Shown here piece after piece: positions 10,377 through 22,036 of a DNA stretch of 64,000 nucleotides; position 1 is the stretch's first letter; every line of letters begins with the position of its first letter. Source of the DNA: Camarhynchus parvulus (Eukaryota; Chordata; Aves; Passeriformes; Thraupidae); the NCBI RefSeq assembly GCF_901933205.1, contig NC_044578.1:12920501-12984500 (forward strand). The letters run 5' to 3'. A model generated the notes under the pieces. It searched no databases and was not told the origin of the DNA. It saw only the letters and a list, made by a program, of their open reading frames with translations. A program made the position numbers and the translations under genes.

Positions 10377-13300
10377 GGGATGCTCTAATTTTAATGATGC
10401 ATCTAATACAATGAGATCTTCCAATAGGCCACAGGAAGCTCATCTTCCACAACTTGAGGACTGTGGGAGTCCTAAGATACTATGTAATGACAACATGAAC
10501 CTTCTTGTCAGCTATCGCATCCAGAGATTGCTTTGGTTTTTTCCATAAGTATTTTAAGCCCTGAGCTGCTATAATATCTCTCCTCAGATGTAAGTCTCAT
10601 ACATTCATACATGTCCGGAGATGGCAATCTGACTGTAGAAGGGAAGAGTAATAAAATGCTATGGAAATTTCGTTAGCAAATGTTTTCTAGGTAATTACTA
10701 TTCTCTGTATGTCTGGAAAGGCCAGGTACAGTATGCCTTATTGATGCTGACAGGGTAAGAATAAGTAATATTATGCACATGTGTATCTTTTATATCTACG
10801 GGAAACCTGGAATAGAAATTTCAGCACTAGACAGCCTGAGGAAAAAAAAAGAAAACACACATCCTCTATAAACTGAAGAAAAAGACTCACAAAAATGTCC
10901 TGAAATAATATCCAGATCACCTTGCACAATTGTCAGATTATAAAAACAGGCACACATGATGTAGCATAATTCATAGAATGGGCAAATCACAATGCACTTA
11001 CACCAAGGGCAGAATGTCTTGCTGGATCTTGCGTTTGAGGTCTCTGGAACATCATCACTTCTTCTTTTAAGTGAAGACAGTTGAGCTGACTGAAATCTGA
11101 CCACATCACAAAACTAGGAAAGCTTTGCAGTATTTGATGGAAATGATGTGTTCAGGTGAGGTCAGAACTGAGTAAGCATGAAGAATGAGTCATTTGTCAC
11201 CAAGGAGAGATTCCAGTGGGAAAGCAGAAATGTGTTCAGTGGGATAGTAATGGGGAATTCACATTACAGCTGCTTGCTTTGTACAAGGCCTGTAAATACT
11301 TTGAAAGCTGCTTTCTGTGTATAAGCTTCACAATCCTGAGGCTTACTCTGTCTTTTCAAAGAAAGATAGGTTAGAGGTCAGTTGGTTGGAAGACTTGTAA
11401 AACTTTTACTTTTGTATATCAGTATCTCTCCAGCCAAGCAGTGAGTTCACTGCCAGAGTAGAACAGGGCAACTCTTAGTAAGATAGTCTTCATTTCAACT
11501 GGCATATAGAAAATAGGATTGCCTAGTTTATTTTGTATGGCTGTTACTCACATAACTTCTGCAAGGTGAAATATCAGACTGAATTAGTTTGTAATTAGTT
11601 TCAGATCTTGATGTGAATAACTTGAGTCACTTGAACATACTAAAACATAATGATTGTGCTCAGTAAACTTAGCATGGGTTTGTTATGTATTCAGTGCAGT
11701 CAGACCAATATATATGTGTACAGCATGATTATTGTACCTGTAATGTGAAATTATTGTCCATCTACAGTTTCTGCAGTAGTAATGGTAAAATGCCACTTTC
11801 TCCTTCTCTGCCTTAGTGGAATAATTATTACCCAAGCTATGTTTTGGTAGCTTGATTTAGCAGACCAGTTCTGACATTTCCACATCCTAATCTTTCAAAA
11901 CATCTGAACACATGAGAAATGGCTGTTCATAAGAGGAAGCAAGGATCCCCCCAGTGCATTTCTTTTACTGTCCTATTGCTATTGTGCAATTTCATTGACC
12001 TCATGCCCTTCTCAAATAACTACTTTGTAACAGATGTAGAATAAAGAGCTTTTTGACAGGTGAGTTCATATTAATTTACTGTAAATCTGTCTGCTTGCAC
12101 TGGAGTAAAAGACAGGTAGCCTGTAGGACTTAAACAGCGATGTTTGGTTCTGGTTTTCTACCCTCCCTACTTCCCTTCTCTAGCTGAGCCTATTTCCACA
12201 TCCTATGGAGGACCATTCAAGCAAAAAGTCCTTTTTAAACTGTCATTCATGGAAAGAGTGTTAGACTGCATATAGTTGGGCTGGCACACTCTCTGGCTGA
12301 GCCTCAGTGATCAGATGAATTGTTTGAGCCAGCTATTTCTTACAGGCAAACAGAAAGAACTTGTTCAGACAGCACAGTCACCCTAGAATGGCATGCAGGG
12401 ATTTAGCAAAATGCATGCATAGGATGGCCTTTTTAATCCTTGTTAGACTCTTTCTACAACACAGCACATTCAGGAATGATGAGAAATGGCTCTCAGTTGT
12501 TCACAGCCTGAATTAAAAAGCAGAATTTTATAGTTTGTTGGGGCTGCTGTGTGTTTATATTTTCTTTATGTTAATGCCCCTATGGAAATAAAAAACTTCT
12601 TTTAACCTTTCCTTAAGATGAACAACAATCCCATGTGATATGCTCAGATTAATGCTTCCTGCCTTTTTGAGAATGAGCACAAAGTAGTGACTAATGACTT
12701 AACAGTAAAATTAATCTTACGTACTCTGGCAGTATTATCTTTGTTTGGGAAATTAATATTACTGTGAAGACAAAATACACAATGATAATTATATTTAGGA
12801 GCACCTATCTGTCAGCTGGAAACAGGGGAAAGTATATTTCACATGTAAGTGGAGTAAGCAAAAAGTTTATTGGAAAACTTTTTGGAAATGGGGGGCCAAC
12901 TCATGTTATAAGGGTATCTGTCCACACTCCTCAGAGCTGGTATTTTTCATTAATATGTTGTGTTATTCTTCTCTTGAAAGAACCACAAGAAGAAAGAATA
13001 TCATATTTTTAAGAATAAAAATCTAGGGTGGTTGTGCATTTTTGATCTTATGCATTTAAAAAAATGCAATAGCAACAGAATTGTCATGATTGCTTACGGT
13101 TTTTAGTGATACTGGAAATGAGATTTGCTGGTAATCATAATAGATTGAGGTGGAGTTTTGGTTTTCAATTCTGTTATTGTCAAGGTGCTAAAAGAATGAT
13201 AAAAATATTTCCTTTTTAATACATTAGAAAAATCTAGCTTCACAATTGTTTGTTTTTTTCTCTTTGTTCATAGCTTGTGAGTTTATTCAGGATATTTATA

Positions 13301-15760
13301 AAAAATTAGTTGTGAGGATGAAGCAATTTTTTTATTCTTTGCCAAAATAAAGCAGGAAAACTTACAAAATAAGTAATAATAAAATTTATTTTAAAATCAA
13401 ATGTAAAAATATAGAATAGCAAACTTCTGTAGGTATATTGGAACACTTAGAACAAAACTGAGCCTTTTTCAGCAAAATGTGTAGGGTTGCATTTTGATAT
13501 TTGATTCAAACCTCATACCTTTTATGGAAAGTGAGGCACTGAAAAATATTATTAATTAATATCATGTCCAACTCAAACTTGTGTTCAATATTTTATTTTA
13601 ATGACAAACATTGCTGTTCCAATATTTTGAACATGAAATCAATCCTTCAAACAAATTATAGTAGCCAATCTCAGCAGTGCTGGTTCTGTGAGAATGTTAA
13701 TCTTTTGTTGAGTAAAGGAAATGAATTTATTTGGAGACTGTGTGAAAAAAAGAAATAGCAGTTGGAGAGTGCAAAGTGAGAGAAAACAAGAGAAATTGAA
13801 ATAAAAGAATGGAATGTCAGATCATTTATTAAAATAATAAGCAATCTTTGCTGCTGGTTTCTCCATTGTTACTGAAATTTAAAGAAAATACTCCTTATGT
13901 CGGCCACAGACTTAGATTTTAAGAAGTTTTGTGTCCAGCACTTCCAAAAGTTAAGAAGAATCATTAGGACAATGTTTATGTTCCTTATATTAAATTTTAA
14001 TTTCATCATACTCTTCACATGATTTTTTTTTTCTCTGTCACAGTACCTAAAAATGTCAGAAGTAATAACAAATAAAATCTGATTCATGTCATTTCTGCCT
14101 GGAGTGCTTTTGAAGAACTATTTATTTGGAACTAATTTTTGCCATTAAATATTCAGCATAAGGGCCATATCATCAATGGGTGTTAATTACCACAGATTTA
14201 TCCAATTAAAATGGAGCAGATCCCAGTTGCCATAAGAGAGGACCTGAGTGGAAATGTCAGTCTCTGCTGGCACATCTTTTAGCTGAGGACTCCAGCTGTC
14301 TGTGCAGTGGTGAGCATACCAGTGCTCAGGTGTAGTCTTTACTGACTGGAGATTTATACTGAGTCCAAACAAAAAGGAAATTATTTTAATTTACTTTGAT
14401 ACAGCTGTATAAAATATCTTGTTATACTCCTGTCTTCATTCTTGCAGTTCCTTTGTATGTAGCCACCCATTCTAATGCTTCTGGCAGTACCCTGTCACTT
14501 TAGCAATAGTCAGTGGATCTTTAGACATCTGCAGGAAGGATCAGAGCAGTGATTGTGACCAGAGGCCTCAAAATCCCAGAGAGTGGCTGGAGGACACACA
14601 GGGATCAATTCTACCCTGAGCATGCTGCCTCTGAGCCCACTGAGTCAGGTGAGATTCAATTGGGGCACTTGGTAGTTCCTTAGCAAGTAAGGTGAGCAGC
14701 AAGTTCATGTATTTCCCAGGATATACCTACTTCCATTGTGTGTGCTGCATCTCTTTCCATGCAAGAGAATTTGCTTCGCATATGAATTCTTTAACTGAAA
14801 GTGAATTGTCACCTACCATGGTGTGCTACTTGTTTAGTTCTCTGCTACGGTTTGGAGTGCAATGCTTTACATCAATTAAAAACAGATGAGAGAACAGTTT
14901 AGCTGAAGACTTTGTTTCCTTGTAATCAACTGCAAAACAGACCAAGGTCATGTAACAGACTTCTTCTTCACTCTCACTTAGCAGAGAAAGCTGTGTGAAT
15001 GCAAATTGCTTTATTGGTGGAGGGAATTAAAATTATAAAAAGCTAGGTTTAAAGAAGTGCAAAATCAGGACTGTGTCAGAACAGGGACAATATAATTGTG
15101 GTATGGATTCCCATATGGGACTAAATTATCTAGATTTTACTAATGTCAGCAGTTCTATGTGACTGCTGGAATGCAGCCAATGTGCCACATTTGCTTCATT
15201 TTTTTAAGATGGTTCTGATTCTACACAACTTTAAATATGCAGAACGCTAAATTTGCTCTAGGTGTCATAGTGGCACTTCTGTGCTGCATAATTTTACATG
15301 TTAATTTTACTTAAGAGAAACATAAAAGTAGCCTAGAATGTATCCTAATCCAAAGTAAAGTTACTATGATTTTGGTCCAGCTTATGATCTCTTCAGAAAA
15401 AGGCTGTTCAGTTCTACAGGCACATATCAAGGTTGTGTCCCTTTACAGAGCATTCCATTCAGTAATACTATTTTGTAGCAACTCAATAAAGCTGATAGTT
15501 TTTCTGGGTAATTACCCACAGCCCCCTGCAGGACAAAGTAGCATTCATGACCTGAATAATGCTTACTAGAAAGAGTTCAATGGAATTTACTTAATCAGAA
15601 TCATTGCTTTCTCATGGCTACACTATTTTTAACCTAGTCCCTATTGTCTGCTAATAGCAAAAATCCTGTCAGTGCCAGGTCCAACTTGGCACAGGGTGTA
15701 TAAAGAGAGAAAGATTATCCTCCTCAAAGGTACACAGTGTATTTTTAAAGCTTATGGACT
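10377..15760. other. Long AT-rich stretch without recognisable genes
   Basis: I see no exon, RNA gene or clear repeat across these 5.4 kb. Several 60-105 codon frames (10796-11104 minus, 12764-13012 plus, 13564-13758 plus, 13869-14087 minus, 14692-14889 plus, 15366-15569 plus) show no known domain and no flanking splice pattern that I could support. The segment 13200-13420 is extremely AT-rich. Confidence 0.5.
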
Positions 15761-15840
15761 GTATTCTGCAGTCTTTACTCAGGCCTTGCTTAGGTGAAAG
15801 TGCATTGAAGTCAGTGGGAGGTTTTCCAGATGACAGAGTG
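15761..15840. mobile_element. Relic of an amniote palindromic repeat with the GAAGTCAGTGGGAG motif
   Basis: It contains TATTCTGCAGTCTTTACTCAGG at the left and GCATTGAAGTCAGTGGGAG (about 15802-15820) followed by GTTTTCC. These match, nearly base for base, the CTGCAGTCCTTACTCAGGC and CATTGAAGTCAATGGGAG motifs I recall as very common in turtle, crocodile and bird DNA. The right half is decayed. I cannot name the family from memory. Confidence 0.6.
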
Positions 15841-16016
15841 TTGAATCAGACATTATGAAAAGAATTGTGTATATATGTTTGCAAGACAGTCCATGGTTTA
15901 TAATTTCTGGTAACCATGAAAAGCTGACTAAGAGGACTTTCAGGACTTTCAAAGGTGAATTTTCTTCTCTGGGTTTGTGAGAGAAGGAAAAGTTCCTGCC
16001 TATTTCAAGACATTTT
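15841..16016. other. Unique DNA
   Basis: There is no feature apart from a small direct repeat GGACTTTCAGGACTTTCA near 15935-15952. Confidence 0.5.
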
Positions 16017-16235
16017 GTAGGGTTGTTTTTTGGTTGTTTTTTTTTGTTGTTGTTGGGTTTTTTGTTTGGTTTTTTTGTTGTTTTTTTTTGTTTGTTTGGT
16101 TGGTTGGTTTGTTTGTTTGGTTCGTTTTTGTTTGGTTGGTTTTTGGTGTTGTTTTGGGGTTTTGGGGTTTTTTTTGTTTTTGTTTGTTTGTTTTGGTGAG
16201 GTTTTTTGTTTGTTTTTTTTTGGGGGCGGAGGGGG
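16017..16235 (+). repeat. Large T/G-rich tract with telomere-like TTTTGGGG units and a G-rich end
   Basis: About 200 bp are nearly free of A and C on the plus strand: runs of T up to 9 with GTTTG, GGTTGGTTGG and, at 16151-16170, GTTTTGGGGTTTTGGGGTTT. It ends in a G-rich segment near 16222-16240 (GGGGGCGGAGGGGGAGGAGG). Multiple G runs on one strand give G-quadruplex potential. The three open frames over it on both strands, full of F/W/V/G or K/Q/N/T, are composition artefacts. Confidence 0.9.
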
Positions 16236-18023
16236 AGGAGGCAGGATTGAGTTTCTTTTTAATTACCACTGATATTTTCCAAATTATATAAAATTAAAAA
16301 AGCCATTCCTTTGATGGTTTTGACAATTTGTGGTTTGCCTTCCACTTCCTAAGACTGTGTAACATGTCAAGGTTAGTACAACACACATAAGCCCTTCAGA
16401 GGCTTAGCAAGATGCTCACTAGAGCAGACCAGGAGGATTGCTGAGAATTTCTGAAATATTGCAGAGATTAGGTGTATGCATGCACACACATGCACTCACA
16501 GCCACAGCCACCAACAGAACCAGAAAATTAGAAAGTAGGAAAGTTATGTGAAGTTGAGCTACCATTTCCTATGAAATAGTTCATGCTTTAGCTGTGTTTT
16601 CCTTCTGCAGGATTTGTCAATCACAGTAAAGTAATAGGAAATGGGGGTTGAACCCAATTTGAACAGAACTCGGGGGTTTTGGCAGTGTTGTCTGACCAGT
16701 AGCTTCAAACTATGGACAAATGACTTTCAGTTCCTGGCCGGAGGTACAATATTAAAGAAATCATGTGCAGAATTGTAGTTCTCTTATATATATAAAGGGT
16801 CCTGTGCACTTTTAAACAAAGGTCATTTGCAGTGTGTGTTTGTGCACTAGGACGTGGCTAAAAGCAAATTTTAGTGAATGATTGAATGGCCCTTGGATGT
16901 AGACAGTAGTGATGCTGGAAATACAGAAACCCTTGGAGAACTGCTGGGGGCAATAGTCTTAGTGAAACAGGGTATGTGAATGAGTACCAATATACAACAC
17001 ACAAATGACATTCAGTACACCAAAAAACAGGTTTTTTCCTCTCCAGGTCGGCCTGCAGGAGTCAGAATAGGTCGTAGTCATCCCAGGTGAGATTAAGCAA
17101 GAAATGGGACAGGCTGAATAAAACAACATGAAGTGTTGAGTAAAGAGAGACTCATCAAGGCCAAATTTATCCTCAGCTGTGTGTTAGCACAATCCAGTTC
17201 AGGATGATCCTGACTTACTTGTTTCTGTAATTGTTTGGAGGCATTAAGTAGTGCTGCTCTGGGAGTAATGGAGCAATAGCATTGCAGCCAGCAGTACATT
17301 TAATTGTTCATAGGTGCAAAAAAAGGGAGTTGTCCTTTAGATTATCATTTCTTTTACTTTAGCAGCACAAACTATGCCAGGATGTTTCAGGCAGAACATT
17401 TCCTCTCTACCATCACTGAAGAAACAAAAACTGCTCAAGTAAAGCAACAACAATTGCTTACTTGGGGAGAGTGAGTACTCCAGTTTCAAATGCAGTAGAT
17501 GAAATAACAGGTTAATTTATTTTAAATGAGCATCATATTGTTTATTTGAAGAGGAGATGTAATTACAATGGAAACCTTAACAGTAGCAGAATTTACCAAG
17601 TCTTAGTCACTGAGCGGGAGTTTGTATCATCTGTTTAGCTTTGGTTGGACTGACTCATTCCCAAAGCAGACTGTGAAGCCTTCCTTCTTGGGTATCACCC
17701 TGTCCCACACCCATCAATTATTTAAACTCCTTTTCTGGACCTTCACATCCATGCTTGAATTAAAAACTGTCCAGATGAAAGCTAAAACCAGGTTCCAAAA
17801 TTCTAAATTTTCAAATTCAGGTTTTACTTTTAAAATTCCTTTAGTTGATTGATTTAAATTTGAGACTAAGTGGGATTTTATCCCAGGTTTATATCCAGAT
17901 GCAGAGAGATTTTGAAAGACTGTCACAATCAGAAAGGGAGCTTACTTGTGAAAATACTCTTTAGGAAGTCTGAATTTTGTATTTCTTTCAAAGTGACTCT
18001 TTCATCAAAAAGCTGGACAAGGC
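16236..18023. other. Unique DNA, no gene seen
   Basis: A short CA/GCATGCA patch lies near 16475-16505. No gene or repeat family is recognised; frames at 17093-17299, 17622-17852 and 17714-17926 overlap or stand alone without known homology. Confidence 0.5.
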
Positions 18024-18042
18024 AAAAAAAAAAAAAAAAAAA
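18024..18042 (+). repeat. A19 homopolymer
   Basis: Uninterrupted A run followed by GAAGG. No retroposon body is recognisable upstream. Confidence 0.9.
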
Positions 18043-20229
18043 GAAGGTCAAGAGAGCTTCATAGGATTTAGTTTTCTGTTTCACAGCAGCAATTCCTAAA
18101 TCTTTGCTTTCGTTTCTGCTTTTTACAAATGTTGAATCAATTTTTCACTTTCCACCATGATATTGACCCAAAAAAATGTTAACTATAAGTATAATGCATT
18201 TGACATAATTTGATTTCTAGTTTATATTGTCCAAGTTCACATAGTTAAGAGAAAACTTTATACAATTTTACAATAGACTAAAAAGTAAAACTGAGCCAGA
18301 AAACAGCCAGGCTCCCAGAACATCATTTTTTCTTTAATATAAATTATAAGAACAGGTCTCACATGCAAAACATCAGAGTTAAGTTCAAATTAATTTATAA
18401 AAATAGTGAACCTGATTAACCACTCCCATCAGGGTTATTTGCTAAAGACAATACACCAGACCTGTAGACAAATTGGTGAAGGAACAAGTAAAGAAACTTC
18501 ACTTATTTCCCATACTCTGTTTATTGCCCCTGGATTCATAGTGTGAATTCAAAGAAGGAGTTATTGATAGTGTTTAATATAAAACAATTAAAACCCCTCC
18601 ATAGATGCAGGTATGCCATGCAGATTGCTTGGAGCAGTATTCAGCAGTATCCGTCTGTCTGGGATCATAGCTCTTTGCCCAAGAACTGTTTATTCATTCT
18701 GATGCAACAGCAATTAGAAGTCATCCACATAGAAACTCCGAACGCCTTGAGAACAATTAAACTTGCAGTAGCACTGATAACCAACAGTAACTGTGACTAT
18801 TTCCTTGATGAGATTCATAAGCCCATTTTGCCTGGATGCACTGATCTCTGGAATTAAATTCTGAGAGCTCCCTGCTACTCAAGGGTTCGTGGATTATCAG
18901 ATTGCCTATCTTGGAGACTTGAACTGAGGCAGCAGTACTCTTATCTAGTCAATGTAAGACCACAATTCTCAACTGTAGTCAAGTACAAAGTAGACTTTAA
19001 AAGAAGATTTTAACCACCTCAAAAAACTTTACAGTTCCAAGGGATGAGGAACAAAGAGGTATCAAAAATATAGCACTCAGACTGGTAAACTACTGCAGTA
19101 GTTTTCAAGCACATAAAAATTAAATTCCTCCTCTCCAACATGTGCCAACCCTGCTTATATTCAGCGTCCTAAGTGGAGATAAGGGACCAGTTTTGCTTTG
19201 CTCATGTGGGAACAGGAACAGCAGGAGCACTGTGTTGGCTTCTCAGGCAGCTGTAGTCTGGGAACTGAGATAAAGTTGTGTGATTAGAAGTGAATAACTG
19301 AGAGATTGACATGACTTTAGTCTGTCTTGCACCGTGAGGTGTTATGGCATCTGACAAGACTGAAGAAAAAAATTCCCTTGGAAAGACAGTGTTGTGTTTG
19401 GTCTGTATTTCAGTAGAAGACCAGTTGCCAAAATCCTGCCATTCAAAATGGCCAAGATGAGAAATAGTCCAAAAGATGATGTAATATGATACTTGATGGT
19501 GAGCAGAATTATTCTTCACAACTTACAGTCATGCTGCTCATTTATTAATGTATATAAAGGGAGTGGGAAATTTTACAAGACACATCAAGGGAGAATCAGT
19601 CCCTTGGAGTCTTAAAGATTGATTTTGGTGAAAAAGACACTCTGGAAGTTGTTTAATTGGCTTTTCCATCTATTAAATATATTTACTTTTCAAGAGGGAA
19701 CCAACATCCTTGTTTATGACTTGTTAAGAAAAAAATATGAAATATCATTACTGAAATTTTTAGTTTATCTTGAAGAATAAGCAAATATTCTGTTGTAATG
19801 TGAGAGAAACTGCTTAATATTTTACCTCCTAAACCAGTAGGACACTTAAAAATAAATATTGAGTAGTTCTCTAATGAGATTGTTAAACTCTTTTGCCAGG
19901 TAAGAATTGATGTTCTGCCGCTGATGTTCCTTATAAAATATCCCCTGAACCTTCAACAGCTCTGTGCATTGCACAGTGGCAGAACACAGTTCTAACAGAT
20001 TAAATGGTTTGATTTAGACTTTGATTCAGGTGTGAACTCCTGCCTCCAACTAGCAATGATGCCAGTTTTTTTATTTCCTTCTGGATATTTCTGCAAATGG
20101 GAATTTTCATGCCCTTCACCACACTACTGCTTATGTTTCAGAGGCCATCCAAATAATACCCCAAAAATATTTCGCTAGCCTTCTTTTAACTCTCTTTCAG
20201 CATCTTTTGCTATGGTGTCACAAAAATAC
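18043..20229. other. Unique DNA, no gene seen
   Basis: The frames at 18543-18857 (plus, 104 codons) and 19202-19519 (minus, 105 codons) are the longest here. Neither contains a domain or motif I recognise and both are in ordinary AT-rich context. Confidence 0.5.
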
Positions 20230-20402
20230 GTGGCACTGGTGAGGTCACTGGGATTTGCATTCCAGCTGTGCCAACCACTATGCACACATGCATTTCTTGC
20301 CTGTTCTCTGGATCATCACTGATATAGGCAGGGATGGTCACAGCCTTGTCCAGGGCGAAAGGATCTGATAGAGTGCTGCTGCTGCTGATGATGGGTGGAG
20401 GA
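20230..20402 (-). CDS. Candidate isolated exon of unknown protein
   Basis: On the minus strand an open frame of about 57 codons has a composition unlike the surroundings: it contains blocks such as GACAAGGCTGTGACCATC, with C or G at about half of third positions in an AT-rich region, and an acidic/polar protein stretch (SDPFALDKAVTIPAYISDDP). Just upstream on that strand is an acceptor-like site, ATTTTGTGTGCAG, ending at about 20403. A GT that could act as donor follows near 20230 (CCAC/GTATTT) but is weak, and the frame stops at TAG near 20210. I recognise no family. It could be a real internal exon, a decayed exon, or chance. Confidence 0.25.
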
Positions 20403-20410
20403 CTGCACAC

Positions 20411-21846
20411 AAAATCTTGTGTTTGCAGTAGTAGGTGATTTATGTAACTCTTCCTTTCCAGAGTGGATGTACTTAATGTTATACTTGAAAAGCTTGTTCT
20501 AGTCCTTAGTAAAGTTCATCAGTGTGAGCATTTGAGCACTATTGAAATTTACTTTTTTTTTTTTTTGTAAATGTCTAAAGATATTTGAGTGGTTTTTAAC
20601 AGAAATGAATGCTTTACATTTGCAGTTAGAGTGACATAGCATTATCTTTCAGAAAGCAAAAATAGCAAGTCAAGTGGAGTAGTAGGTCTTCTATAATATT
20701 TGAGTGGGAGCTTTTTTATCAATAATGTAGCCTTGCCAAAACCAGAAGTATGCTGGAGACCATGACCTTTGGAAAATAATGTTTAGTGACATTAATCTAC
20801 ATCTAATAGAGGGGTTTGTATCATCACTTTGGTTTATATCTGCATTATTGTAGCACATAGGCTGTCACCTGCATTTATATAACATGAGACTGATTATTCC
20901 TTATCATGCACAAAATGCAGACCTCAGGGAAGAGTTCATTTTGGCCCCTTTCCAGGGGTATGTGTAATGTGTTATGAGCAGAATACTGCTTTTAAGGCTA
21001 TCGAGTGCAATTTGCACTCTTTTTCTCTTCAGTATGTCTTACGCTTGACAAGATAATTGCCCCCCATAACACACACACATCCTAAAACACATTCATTACA
21101 AAGCCATTGTATTGACATATAGATACAGATATCAGTGAAGGAATGTACTTGATATTCTTTATATAGTATGATATGTCTGGAGTATATCTTCATAAGTAAA
21201 AGAGAATTTAACAATTGTAATAAACTGAAAATGAAGAAACAAGTTGAGAACCTTGCATGTGTAAGTGTTCCGCTTGTCAGGAAAACAGAATGCTCTATTT
21301 CACATAAATAACTTTTAAAGAGATGGTGGTGATCAAAGTTAATTTTTTACTGTGGAGTTTCTTACAAATTTGTGAATCTTCTAACTTCTTTTTGTTGTGA
21401 ATATTCCAGATGTTTTTTATTATATACATTGCCTAAGCATGTATGCATACATATACATGCTCTGAGTGTGTAGCAATAAGGAACATATGTACTGGAATAT
21501 GTTATCTGAAGAGTTTCTTGTTTGTTATTATTTTAATTCTATACATTAGATAAATAGAGAATTTGCAATAAAATATAAAAGGTATTCTGTCTTTGAGTAT
21601 TTCTAAGTTGTGCAAAATATATTCATCATCATTACCAAGCCTGACTCTGAAACATTTTAGAAAATAAGCAAAAATAATTTTAAACCAGTTTTGTTCATTT
21701 GTTTCACATACATTCCTGGGGAGAATAAGTGTACACTACCATTATGGTATTATAATATATTACTTGTATTCAGTCTTTTGCTTTTACTGTTTTTATGACT
21801 TCTTATTTTCAGCAGAAGTTATAGGCCATATCTTTATTATTGACTA
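20411..21846. other. AT-rich unique DNA with short simple repeats
   Basis: T14 lies at 20553-20566 and a short (AC)n at about 21068-21079. No gene is recognised. Confidence 0.5.
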
Positions 21847-22036
21847 GCAAAAATACCCCCCCCCAAAAAAAACCCCAAAACGAAAACATACAAAAAACCA
21901 AAAACTAAAACACAAAAAACACTCAAAAACAAACAACCCCCCACAAAAAAGACAACCAAAAACCAAAAAAAAACCAAAAAACCCCCAAAAAACCCCAAAA
22001 AAAAACCCAAAAAAAAAAAAAAAAAACCAAACCAGA
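21847..22036 (-). repeat. A/C-rich tract (minus-strand T/G-rich), C9 and CCCCAAAA units
   Basis: The plus strand is almost only A and C: C9 at 21856-21864, A8, then CCCC, later C6 (21937-21942), C5 (21982-21986), C4 (21993-21996) and C3 (22006-22008) separated by A runs. It is the reverse-orientation counterpart of the T/G tracts at 1.8, 2.1, 16.0 and 51.0 kb. On the minus strand the G runs with T spacers give G-quadruplex potential. Confidence 0.9.

Noticed and set aside
16151..16170. Interstitial telomere
   Set aside because: The unit is TTTTGGGG inside a T/G tract, not TTAGGG; it is best explained as low-complexity sequence.
15977..16291. Hydrophobic 80-104 codon frames and a K/N/Q/T-rich antisense frame
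   Set aside because: They are produced by the T/G low-complexity tract.
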